From positions 62,001-126,000 of the forward strand of contig NZ_JWMA01000006.1 of the NCBI RefSeq assembly GCF_000812465.1: a stretch of DNA of 64,000 bases, written 5' to 3'. A program made the position numbers and the translations under genes. Shown piece by piece: positions 18,801 to 26,713 of the stretch. Positions within the stretch are counted from its first letter, which is position 1. Every line of letters begins with the position of its first letter. This stretch comes from Cupriavidus sp. IDO. Its GTDB lineage: Bacteria; Pseudomonadota; Gammaproteobacteria; Burkholderiales; Burkholderiaceae. The notes under the pieces are model-generated. The model saw only the letters and a program-made list of their open reading frames with translations. It ran no database searches and was not told the DNA's origin.

Positions 18801-21346
18801 AATGGACGCAACCCATCCGTGCCGCGCGCAGCCTGGTGCGGCGCGCTTTCGACGTGGCCGGCAAGCTTGGTGACCTTACCTACGCGTCCTTCGCGCGCAA
18901 CAACCTCATTACGCAGTTGCTCGCCTGCGGCGATCCGCTTGCCGAGGTGCAGAACGAAGCCGAGGCCACGATCGGCTTCGCGCGCCGGGCGAGGTTCGGT
19001 CTCGCCGTCGACCGGGTTACCCCCCAGCTCCAGCTAGCGCGAACTCTGCGCGGCCTGACCCCGGTCTTCGGCGTCTTCGATGATGATGATTTCAACGAGG
19101 AACAGTTTGAGCGGTATCTGGACGAGGCTCCGGGCCCCGCCCTCGCCACCTGCTGGTACTGGATCAGAAAACTCCAGGCGCGCTTCCTCGCCGACGACCA
19201 CGCAGCCGCCATTACGGCGGCGGACAGGGCAGAACGTCTCCTCTGGACATCTCCATCGTTCTTCGAGCAGGCGGAATACCACTTCTACGCCGCGCTGGCG
19301 CGGGCCGCATGCTGCGGCACGGCTGCCGCGCCAGAACGGGCCCAGCACCTGGAGGCATTGGCCGCCCATCATCGCCAGCTCCTTGTCTGGTCCGAGCATT
19401 GTCCGGCGAATTTCGAGAACAGAGCCGCATTGGTTGGCGCGGAAATCGCCCGCCTGGATGGGCGCGAAGTTGATGCAATGGGCCTCTACGAGCAGGCCAT
19501 CCGCTCGGCACAGGACAATGATTTCATCCATAACCAGGCGCTCGCCAACGAGTTGGCCGCGCGGTTCTATGCCGGCCGTGGCTTCGAGAAGGTTGCACGC
19601 GTGTATTTGCAGGACGCTCGCCACAGCTATCTCCGCTGGGGCGCCGATGCCAAGGTGCGGCAACTCGATGCGCTGTATCCGCACCTCTGGGGGGAAGAGC
19701 GAGCACCCGCACCCACGACGACGATCGGGGCGCCGGTCGAACACCTGGACCTCGCCACCGTGATTGCCGTGTCGCAAGCTGTGTCCGGCGAGATCGTCCT
19801 GGACAAGTTACTCGACACACTCATGCGCACCGCGATTGAACAGGCCGGCGCGGAACGGGGACTGCTGATCCTGCCCCGAGGGGCCGAGCAGCGCATTGCA
19901 GCAGAGGCTACGACCGGTGGCAATACTGTCACGGTGCAGCTCCGCGACGAGAGCGTGACGGCGACTGCGCTGCCGGTATCGATGCTCCACTATGTCTTGC
20001 GCACCCGCGAGAACATCATTCTCGACAATGCCGCGACGCAGAACCCGTTTTCCGCCGATCCGTACATTCTGCAGCATCATGCCCGATCGATTCTCTGCCT
20101 GCCATTGCTCACACAGGCCAAGCTCATCGGGGTGCTCTACCTCGAGAACAACCTCTCGCCACGCGTCTTCGCGCCGAGCCGAACCGCCGTGTTGAAGATG
20201 CTCGCCTCGCAGGCCGCGATCGCCCTGGAGATTACTTGTTTGTATCGGGATCTCGCACAACGCGAAGCGAAGATCCAGCGCCTGGTTGAGGCCAACATCA
20301 TCGGGATCTGCATCTGGCACCTGGACGGCCGAATCCTCGAGGCCAATGACGCGTTCCTCCGCATGCTGGGCTACGACCGCGAGGACCTCGCCTCGACCCC
20401 CTTGCGCTGGACGGACCTGACGCCCCCGGACTGGCGCGAGCGTGACGCACGGTTGCTCCAGGACCTTCGGATCAGCGGGACCTTGCCGCCGTTCGAAAAA
20501 GAGTTCTTCCGCAAGGATGGAAGCCGCGTGCTCGTCCTGCTAGGGTGCGCGACATTCGAAGAGGGTGGGGACCAAGGTGTCTCCTACATACTTGATCTAA
20601 CCGAGCGCAAGCGCGCCGAGGAGGCGCTGCACCAGGCACAGGCCGAACTGGCACACGTGACCCGCGTGACGACGTTGAACGCGCTGACCGCCTCGATCGC
20701 TCACGAGGTCAACCAGCCGTTGGCCGCCATCATCACCAACGCCAATGCGGCCCTGCGCTGGCTCGCTCGCCAGCCGCCCGATCTCACCGAGGTGCGCGAG
20801 ACGTTGGGGCGCATCGTTCAGGATGGTCATCGGGCTGGCGCAGTGATTGGAGGCATGCGTGCGCTGCTTAAGAAGACGACCGCCGTCACGGGGCGCCTCG
20901 ACATGAACACCCTTATCGAAGACACGATTGCCCTCATCCGGGGAGAGGTAGGCCGCCATCAAGTCCTGCTCCGGATGGCGTTGGCGCCTGACCTGCCGCC
21001 CGTTGTGGGTGACCGGGTGCACTTGCAGCAGGTGCTCCTGAACCTGATGATGAATAGCATCGAGGCAATGAAAGAGGTGGCAGAGCGGCCGCGGGAACTG
21101 CTGATTCGGTCGCGCCTCGACGCATCTGGGGCTGTGCTGGTTGCCGTTCAGGATGCTGGCATCGGGCTGCAGCCGCAAGATCTGGAGCGGGTTTTCCAGA
21201 CTTTCTTCACTACCAAGGCGGAGGGTCTGGGCATGGGCCTGGCGATCTGCCGGTTGATCATCGAGGCACATGGAGGGCGGCTGTGGGCGAGTCCCAATGT
21301 GCCTTGCGGGGCTGTGTTTCAGTTCACTCTGCCACCTCGGGACTAG
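15839..21346 (+). CDS. Trifunctional Ser/Thr-kinase / AAA ATPase / sensor histidine kinase
   Basis: An 1835-residue cytoplasmic signalling hybrid. Order: a protein-kinase-like domain (residues 1-280) with HKDIKPAHILVND near 135; a large AAA/STAND ATPase (about 315-600, Walker A GYAGIGKTS with K342, then LALFLDDLQWLD); a long helical-repeat region (about 750-1270); GAF (1315-1465); PAS (1475-1590); and HisKA/HATPase (1600-1835) with phospho-acceptor H1622 in IAHEVNQPLAA, the N-box LLNLMMNSIEAM and the lid GLGMGLAI. In the kinase domain the DFG motif reads GFG and no glycine loop is visible, so Ser/Thr phosphorylation is doubtful. It faces a FixJ-type response regulator 35 bases away, the likely partner. 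Confidence 0.93.
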   Translation: MNSLFSFGTETAVGFHVAWEDGDRVVGRGSRLGPDGEPKAVLAVWPAAEHPLPSSLARLAHEYGLKGELDGSWAVRPLELVREHGRTVLLLEDPGGEPLAGLLGAPMEVGRFLRLAISITAALDQFHQRGLIHKDIKPAHILVNDAAIEARLTGFGIASRQSRERQALAPPEEIAGTLAYMAPEQTGRMNRPIDARSDLYSLGVTLYQMLTGVLPFATDDPMDLLHSHLARQPAPPAERVPSIPPLLSAMVMKLLSKTAEERYQTAAGLEADLRRSLAAWESRGSIDTFPLGEHDLPGRPLIPERLYGRKREIETLLAAFDRVVTQGTPEIVLVSGYAGIGKTSAVLALRSALALRNGLFASGKFDQYKRDIPYATLAQAFQNLVRPLLGKSEADLAPWRAALAEALGPNGGLMVPLIPELGLILGPQAPVPELPPRDEQHRFQMVFRRLLAVFAQPAHPLALFLDDLQWLDAATLDLLEYLATQPEVRHVLLIGAYRNDDVGPGHPLLLRLPAIRQAGGRVNDIALSPLAFDDVSRLIVDSLHCAPGDAAPLARLVQEKTGGNPFFAIQFLTALTEEGLLVFDHRGARWSWDLEQIRAKGFTDNVVDLMLAKLRRLPAATRNALKQLACLGNDAAIAILAMVQDASEAELDAALWPAVRAGLVLRLGNTYRFLHDRIQEAAYALIPEGARPAAHLAIGRRLAAGTPPEAIAERVFEIVGQLNRGADLITAAEEREQVAELNLLAGQRAKASTAYASALTYLTAGAALAQGDTWKRRPKFAFALEFHLAECEFLTGASAAAEARLAGLACRAASLPDLASVTQLWLELFLALGQRERAVEVGLDYLYRAGVQCSAHPTDEEVLQEYDRMWRQLGDRPIEALLDLPMMTNAVACETMDVLTALMLPAWYTDVNLGSLIIGRMANLSLEHGNSDASCLAYTWLGMLLGPRSGDYKAAFRFGQLGLNLVEQRGLDRFRARVYQAFGGHVMQWTQPIRAARSLVRRAFDVAGKLGDLTYASFARNNLITQLLACGDPLAEVQNEAEATIGFARRARFGLAVDRVTPQLQLARTLRGLTPVFGVFDDDDFNEEQFERYLDEAPGPALATCWYWIRKLQARFLADDHAAAITAADRAERLLWTSPSFFEQAEYHFYAALARAACCGTAAAPERAQHLEALAAHHRQLLVWSEHCPANFENRAALVGAEIARLDGREVDAMGLYEQAIRSAQDNDFIHNQALANELAARFYAGRGFEKVARVYLQDARHSYLRWGADAKVRQLDALYPHLWGEERAPAPTTTIGAPVEHLDLATVIAVSQAVSGEIVLDKLLDTLMRTAIEQAGAERGLLILPRGAEQRIAAEATTGGNTVTVQLRDESVTATALPVSMLHYVLRTRENIILDNAATQNPFSADPYILQHHARSILCLPLLTQAKLIGVLYLENNLSPRVFAPSRTAVLKMLASQAAIALEITCLYRDLAQREAKIQRLVEANIIGICIWHLDGRILEANDAFLRMLGYDREDLASTPLRWTDLTPPDWRERDARLLQDLRISGTLPPFEKEFFRKDGSRVLVLLGCATFEEGGDQGVSYILDLTERKRAEEALHQAQAELAHVTRVTTLNALTASIAHEVNQPLAAIITNANAALRWLARQPPDLTEVRETLGRIVQDGHRAGAVIGGMRALLKKTTAVTGRLDMNTLIEDTIALIRGEVGRHQVLLRMALAPDLPPVVGDRVHLQQVLLNLMMNSIEAMKEVAERPRELLIRSRLDASGAVLVAVQDAGIGLQPQDLERVFQTFFTTKAEGLGMGLAICRLIIEAHGGRLWASPNVPCGAVFQFTLPPRD

Positions 21347-21380
21347 ATGCCTCTCGCCGACGGCCCAAGGCTGCAAGGAC

Positions 21381-22040
21381 TCAAAGCGGCGACTCGCAAA
21401 TGCCGAGTTGCTGCGCCATCAATACAAGCTCGGCAAAAGTGCGCGCCTTCATCTTGCGCATGGCCTGGCCGCGATGAATTTTCACGGTGACCTCGCTGAT
21501 ACTTAGCTCGCTGGCGATCTGCTTGTTCAGCAGACCGACCACCACCATGCGCATGACCTCGGCCTCACGCGGCGTCAGGCTCTGGTAGTTGGCTCTCAGT
21601 TCATCCAGCTTACGCATGCCATGGCGGCGATGCCGATCCTTTTGCAAGGCGGCCGCCACGGCATCGAGCAGGTCCTGCTCGCGGAATGGCTTCGCCAGAA
21701 AATCCTCAGCACCAGCCTTCATAGCGGCAACGGTCATGGGGATGTCGCCGTAACCAGTCATAAAAATGATTGGGACCTGAATGCCCATTTGGGACAGCCG
21801 AGTCTGCAGGTCCAGGCCACTCTGCCCGCGGAGCCTGACATCGAGCAGAAGGCAAGTGGGCGCGTCCGGGAACGCGAATGCTAGCAGTTCGGCAGCGGAT
21901 GCGAACAGTGCGACGCGCATCCCGACTGATCGGAAGAGGTTCTCCAACGCGCCGCGAAGCATCGCGTCGTCATCAACGATTAGCACCATCGCTTCATCAC
22001 TCGCACTGGTGTCCGCGGTTACGAAGCTGTTGATTGTCAC
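21381..22040 (-). CDS. FixJ-family response regulator
   Basis: A 219-residue two-component regulator: receiver domain with acidic pocket VDDDAM and phospho-acceptor D67 in LLLDVRLRGQSG, the switch Lys in FLAKPF, then a LuxR-type helix-turn-helix (LTPREAEVMRMVV..LLNKQIASEL, SEVTVKIHRGQAMRKM). It is convergent with the hybrid kinase, sharing about 35 bases, and is its probable target. Decayed relatives of the same family lie at 30.6 and 31.2 kb. Confidence 0.92.
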   Translation of the reverse strand: MTINSFVTADTSASDEAMVLIVDDDAMLRGALENLFRSVGMRVALFASAAELLAFAFPDAPTCLLLDVRLRGQSGLDLQTRLSQMGIQVPIIFMTGYGDIPMTVAAMKAGAEDFLAKPFREQDLLDAVAAALQKDRHRRHGMRKLDELRANYQSLTPREAEVMRMVVVGLLNKQIASELSISEVTVKIHRGQAMRKMKARTFAELVLMAQQLGICESPL

Positions 22041-22503
22041 AGTCTATCTCCAGCGCACCCATCGGTGCGCGAGGTTTGGGCAGGCCCACTCCCGCCGCCA
22101 TCACCCCGCAAAACTATTCATTACATCACAAGACCGGGATCATCGACTACTTATACCATGGGATTAGTTCAGCGTGACAGTTGGCGGCTGGCCCAGCCGG
22201 CCAATTTGCAGGCTAACGCACATCGAACTCGCACGCAGCCCCAATGCCTTCCTAAGGGTTGGGGAAGCCACTCCCTTTTTCCTGTAGCACAGCCTGGCGG
22301 CGTCGCGATGAAACCAAGGCCGCGGACGGATAATACGAATCGACAATAGCGACGGCCGACAGCGCCGACTATTCTTCCCTCCGGTTGCGTTCCGGACACA
22401 ACGCCGGTCGCGGCCCTTATGCCAAGCCGCCCCGACGCGGCTCTGCCCCGGCGGTGATGCCACGGCCGCCTCACTCTCCCCCCCCCCAAACAGGAGCAAC
22501 GCA
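22041..22503. other. Intergenic stretch with a C10 tract next to the ribosome-binding site
   Basis: About 463 bases between the divergent response regulator and the YcaC-like gene. No gene is recognised. At 22478-22487 there is an uninterrupted run of ten C residues, four bases before the AGGAGC ribosome-binding site of the gene at 22504. The promoters of both divergent genes should lie here. Confidence 0.5.
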
Positions 22504-23190
22504 ATGTCAAACCCCAAGCTTGAAGTCCTCACCCCGCAGAACAGCCAGCTGATTTTCATCGACCATCAGCCGCAGATGGCTTTCGGCGTCCAGTCGATGG
22601 ACCGCCAGGCGATGAAGAACAACGTCGTCGGCCTGGCCAAGGCGGCAAAGATCTTCAATATTCCGACGACGATCACCACCGTCGAGAGCGAGTCGTTCTC
22701 GGGCTTCACCTATCCGGAACTGCTCGACGTGTTCCCGGACCAGAAGACGCTGGAGCGCACCTCGATGAACTCGTGGGACGACCAGAAGGTGCGCGATGCG
22801 CTCAAGGCCAACGGCCGCAACAAGGTGATCGTGGCCGGCCTGTGGACCGAGGTCTGCAACACCACTTTCGCGCTGTGCGCCATGCTCGAAGGCAACTACG
22901 AGATCTACATGGTCGCCGACGCTTCGGGCGGCACCAGCAAGGAAGCCCACGACTACGCCATGCAACGCATGGTCCAGGCCGGCGCGGTGCCGGTGACCTG
23001 GCAGCAGGTGCTGCTCGAATGGCAACGCGACTGGGCCCACCGCGACACCTATGACGCCGTAATGAAGCTGGTGAAGGAACACTCGGGCGCCTATGGCATG
23101 GGTGTCGACTACGCCTACACGATGGTCCACAAGGCCGCCCAGCGCACGGCTACGGGGCACGAATCCATCGCCCCGGTGCCCGCACGCTAA
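22504..23190 (+). CDS. Isochorismatase-family hydrolase (YcaC-like)
   Basis: A 228-residue hydrolase of the isochorismatase superfamily. Catalytic Asp in IFIDHQPQMAFG and nucleophilic Cys in GLWTEVCNTTFALCAML are visible; the cis-peptide VAG loop precedes the Cys. It heads a co-oriented run with two Tat-exported hydrolases, DoxX, an MFS protein and XapX. That set suggests periplasmic processing of an unknown organic substrate (inference). The ribosome-binding site AGGAGC lies seven bases before ATG, right behind a C10 tract. Confidence 0.88.
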   Translation: MSNPKLEVLTPQNSQLIFIDHQPQMAFGVQSMDRQAMKNNVVGLAKAAKIFNIPTTITTVESESFSGFTYPELLDVFPDQKTLERTSMNSWDDQKVRDALKANGRNKVIVAGLWTEVCNTTFALCAMLEGNYEIYMVADASGGTSKEAHDYAMQRMVQAGAVPVTWQQVLLEWQRDWAHRDTYDAVMKLVKEHSGAYGMGVDYAYTMVHKAAQRTATGHESIAPVPAR

Positions 23191-23307
23191 ACGGCTGATC
23201 AAGAAGAAGCTAGTCATCGGCCTACGCACGATTTCCGCGCATAGGCCGATGCAACCAGCGATCTCATTCATCCAGGATTCCGAGCCAACTTTCAGCCAGC
23301 CCTAATC

Positions 23308-24297
23308 ATGCAAATAGAACACACCCGGGAACAAGGCCACAACATCGATGCATCGCGCCGGCAACTGCTGGTAGGTAGCACTGTTGGCGCCGCGGCCGTA
23401 TCGGTGGCGTCGCTTGCCGCACTGACGTCCACGGCCGCGGAAGCCGCGCCCGCCAGCAGCCGCGCCGCGAAGCAGGGCCACTATGTCACGACCAAAGACG
23501 GCACGCGCATCTTCTACAAGGACTGGGGCACGGGCAGCCCGGTGGTGTTCTCGCACGGCTGGCCGCTCAATGCCGACGCCTGGGACGCCCAGATGCTGTA
23601 CCTGGTGCAGAAGGGCTTTCGCGTGATCGCCCATGACCGGCGCGGCCATGGCCGTTCGGACCAGCCCGCGCAGGGCAACAACATGGACACCTACGCCGAC
23701 GACCTGGCCGCGCTGCTGGACGCCCTCGACCTCAAGGGCGCGACGCTGGTCGGCCACTCCACCGGCGGCGGCGAAGTGGCGCACTACATCGGCCGTCATG
23801 GCACGAAGCGCGTGGCCAAGGCGGTGCTGATTGGCGCGGTGCCGCCTATCATGCTCAAGACCGCGGCCAATCCGAACGGCCTGCCGATGGAAGTGTTCGA
23901 CGGCATCCGCAAGGGCGTGGCGGAAAACCGATCGCAATTCTACAAGGACCTGACCACGCCGTTCTTCGGCTTCAACCGGCCCGGCGCCAAGGTTTCGCAA
24001 GGCACCATCGATGCGTTCTGGGCACAGGGCATGACCGGTGGCCTCCTGGGCCAGTACGCCTGCATCAAGGAGTTCTCGGAAGTGGATTACACCGGGGATC
24101 TGAAGAAAATCACCGTGCCAACGCTGATCCTGCATGGTGACGACGACCAGATCGTGCCCATCGACAATTCGGCCCGCCTGTCGGCCAAGATCGTCAAGAA
24201 CGCCACGCTCAAGGTATATCCGGGTGCGTCGCACGGCATGTGCGTGATCAACGCCGACCAGGTCAATGCCGACCTGCTGGCCTTCCTGAACGCATAA
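23308..24297 (+). CDS. Tat-exported alpha/beta hydrolase
   Basis: A 329-residue serine hydrolase. The N-terminus has a twin-arginine-like signal ([22 protein letters not shown]), so export folded to the periplasm is expected. The catalytic triad is visible: nucleophile S151 in GHSTGGGEV, Asp in HGDDDQIVP and His in GASHGMCVI. The [16 protein letters not shown] oxyanion-hole region is typical of the non-haem chloroperoxidase/arylesterase subgroup. The amidohydrolase follows seven bases later, and export by the same route suggests the two act on one pathway. Confidence 0.88.
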   Translation: MQIEHTREQGHNIDASRRQLLVGSTVGAAAVSVASLAALTSTAAEAAPASSRAAKQGHYVTTKDGTRIFYKDWGTGSPVVFSHGWPLNADAWDAQMLYLVQKGFRVIAHDRRGHGRSDQPAQGNNMDTYADDLAALLDALDLKGATLVGHSTGGGEVAHYIGRHGTKRVAKAVLIGAVPPIMLKTAANPNGLPMEVFDGIRKGVAENRSQFYKDLTTPFFGFNRPGAKVSQGTIDAFWAQGMTGGLLGQYACIKEFSEVDYTGDLKKITVPTLILHGDDDQIVPIDNSARLSAKIVKNATLKVYPGASHGMCVINADQVNADLLAFLNA

Positions 24298-24303
24298 GCC
24301 GAG

Positions 24304-26250
24304 ATGTCCATTACCCGCCGGCACTTCATCGCCTCGGCTGCCGCCCTCGATGCGGCAGCCTCTTCGGAACTATTCGCCATGTCACCGAACCCGACTCCCG
24401 ACCTCATTCTCGTCAACGGCAAGTTCGCCACGCTCGACCGTGCCAATCCGCAGGCCGACGCCGTGGCCATCCAGGACGGCCGCTTCGTCGGGGTGGGTAC
24501 GCGCCAGGACATCATGAAGCTGGCGGGAACGCAGACCAGGGTGATCGACCTGAATGGCCGGCGGGCCATTCCCGGGCTGATCGACAGCCACATGCACATC
24601 ATCCGCGGCGGCCTGAACTACAACATGGAGCTGCGCTGGGACGGCGTGCGCTCGCTGGCGGACGCCATGCGCATGCTCAGGGACCAGGTCGCCCGCACGC
24701 CCGCCCCGCAATGGGTACGCGTGGTGGGCGGCTTTACCGAGCACCAGTTCGCCGAAAAGCGCCTGCCGACCATCGAGGAACTGAACGCGGTAGCGCCCGA
24801 TACCCCGGTGTTCATCCTGCACCTGTATGACCGCGCGATCCTGAACGGCGCGGCGCTGCGCGCGGTGGGCTATACCAAGGACGCGCCAAATCCGCCGGGC
24901 GGCGAGATCGTGCACGACAAGGCTGGCAATCCCACCGGCCTGCTGCTGGCCAAGCCGAACGCGACGATTCTCTATGCGACGCTCGCCAAGGGGCCGAAGC
25001 TGCCGCCCGAATACCAGAAGAACTCGACGCGCCACTTCATGCGCGAGGTGAACCGCCTGGGCGTGACCGGCGTGATCGACGCCGGCGGCGGCTACCAGAA
25101 CTACCCCGAGGACTACAACATCATCGAGGAGCTGCACAAGGAAGGCCACCTCACGGTGCGCCTGGCCTACAACCTGTTCACGCAGAAGCCCAAGGAAGAG
25201 CTGAGCGACTTCAAGACCTGGACGTCGACCGTGAAACCAGGCCAGGGCGATGACCTCTATCGCCACAATGGCGCCGGCGAAATGCTGGTCTACACGGCGG
25301 CCGACTTCGAGGACTTCCGTGTCGAGCGCCCCGACATGGCACCGTCGATGGAAGCCGATCTGGAGCCGGTTATCCGCCTGCTGGCCGAAAAGCGCTGGCC
25401 GTGGCGCCTGCATGCGACCTATGACCAGACCATCACGCGCGCGCTCGACGTCTACGAGAAGGTCGCCAAGGACATCCCGTTCAACGGCCTGAACTGGTTC
25501 TTCGACCACGCCGAGACGATTTCCGACCGCAATATCGACCGCATCGCCGCGCTCGGTGGCGGCATCGCGGTGCAGCACCGCATGGCCTACCAGGGCGAGT
25601 ACTTTGTCGAGCGCTATGGCGCACGCGCTGCCGAGGCCACGCCGCCGGTCAAGAAGATGTTGGAAAGAGGCGTGAAGGTCGGCGCCGGCACCGACGCCAC
25701 ACGCGTCGCCTCGTACAACCCGTGGGTCTCGCTGTACTGGCTGACCACGGGCAAGACCGTCGGCGGCATGTCGATGTATCCACAGGCCAACCTGCTCGAT
25801 CGCGAAACGGCGCTGCGCCTGTGGACCGAAGCCAACACCTGGTTCTCGTCCGAAGAGGGCAAGAAGGGCCAGATCAAGGTGGGCCAGCTGGCCGACCTGG
25901 CCGTGTTGTCGGCCGACTACTACTCGGTGCCGGGCGACGACATCCAGGACATCACATCGGTGCTGACCGTGCTCGGCGGCAAGGTGGTCTATGGCGACAG
26001 CGAATTCGGCAAGCATTCGCCCGACATCCCGCCCGCGATGCCCGACTGGTCACCGGCCCGCCACGGCAGCCAGTACCAGCCGCGCCCGCAGGCCCAGGCG
26101 CGCACACTGGCGCTGAACACCGCGTGCGGCTGCGCCAGTTCGTGCGGCGTGCATGGCCATGCGCATGCCAAGGCGTGGACCTCGAGCGTGCCGACGTCGG
26201 ACGAAAGCACGTTCTGGGGCGCGCTGGGCTGCTCGTGCTGGGCATTCTGA
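24304..26250 (+). CDS. Tat-exported YtcJ-like amidohydrolase with Cys/His-rich tail
   Basis: A 648-residue metal-dependent amidohydrolase of the YtcJ/amidohydrolase-3 group. It has a twin-arginine-type N-terminus (ITRRHFIASAAALDAAAS), the first metal motif SHMHIIRGG, FDHAETISD and GAGTDATRVASYNPW with the metal-binding Asp. The last 50 residues form a cysteine- and histidine-rich tail (CGCASSCGVHGHAHA ... GCSCWAF) that the catalytic fold does not need and that may bind metal. It lies seven bases after the alpha/beta hydrolase. Substrate unknown. Confidence 0.88.
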   Translation: MSITRRHFIASAAALDAAASSELFAMSPNPTPDLILVNGKFATLDRANPQADAVAIQDGRFVGVGTRQDIMKLAGTQTRVIDLNGRRAIPGLIDSHMHIIRGGLNYNMELRWDGVRSLADAMRMLRDQVARTPAPQWVRVVGGFTEHQFAEKRLPTIEELNAVAPDTPVFILHLYDRAILNGAALRAVGYTKDAPNPPGGEIVHDKAGNPTGLLLAKPNATILYATLAKGPKLPPEYQKNSTRHFMREVNRLGVTGVIDAGGGYQNYPEDYNIIEELHKEGHLTVRLAYNLFTQKPKEELSDFKTWTSTVKPGQGDDLYRHNGAGEMLVYTAADFEDFRVERPDMAPSMEADLEPVIRLLAEKRWPWRLHATYDQTITRALDVYEKVAKDIPFNGLNWFFDHAETISDRNIDRIAALGGGIAVQHRMAYQGEYFVERYGARAAEATPPVKKMLERGVKVGAGTDATRVASYNPWVSLYWLTTGKTVGGMSMYPQANLLDRETALRLWTEANTWFSSEEGKKGQIKVGQLADLAVLSADYYSVPGDDIQDITSVLTVLGGKVVYGDSEFGKHSPDIPPAMPDWSPARHGSQYQPRPQAQARTLALNTACGCASSCGVHGHAHAKAWTSSVPTSDESTFWGALGCSCWAF

Positions 26251-26278
26251 TCCACGTTGACCACATCGGAGAGCGGCC

Positions 26279-26713
26279 ATGACCATCTCGACGCCCCCAC
26301 TAGCCACGGCCGGCAACAACACGCACCGGCTGCCTGGCTGGCTGCGCTGGATCGCCCTGCTGTTGCTGTGCGCTGCCTACCTGCAGGGCGGATTGGTCAA
26401 GCTGTTCGACTTCTCCAGCGCAGTGACGGAGATGCAGCACTTCGGCCTGTCGCCCGCCGTGCCGCTGGCTGCGGCGACGATTGCGCTGGAGCTTGGTGCG
26501 TCGGCAATGATCCTGACCGGCTTCTGGCGCTGGCTAGGCGCACTGGCGCTGGCGGCGTTCACGCTGATGGCCACGTTCCTGGCCAACCGGTTTTGGAGCG
26601 CACCGCCCGAGGCGCAGTTCATGATGGCTAACGCGTTCTTCGAACATCTGGGCCTGGTGGGTGGGTTCCTGCTCGTGGCGTGGGATGACCTTCGCACGCG
26701 GAGACAACCATGA
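26279..26713 (+). CDS. DoxX-family membrane protein
   Basis: A 144-residue protein with four hydrophobic helices. The helix-1 motif AAYLQGGLVKLFDFSSAV followed by MQHFGLSPAVPLAAATIALELGASAMIL is typical of DoxX-like proteins, which are inner-membrane components associated with quinone or thiol redox chemistry. Its stop overlaps the start of the following MFS gene by four bases (ATGA), so the two are translationally coupled. Confidence 0.85.
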   Translation: MTISTPPLATAGNNTHRLPGWLRWIALLLLCAAYLQGGLVKLFDFSSAVTEMQHFGLSPAVPLAAATIALELGASAMILTGFWRWLGALALAAFTLMATFLANRFWSAPPEAQFMMANAFFEHLGLVGGFLLVAWDDLRTRRQP

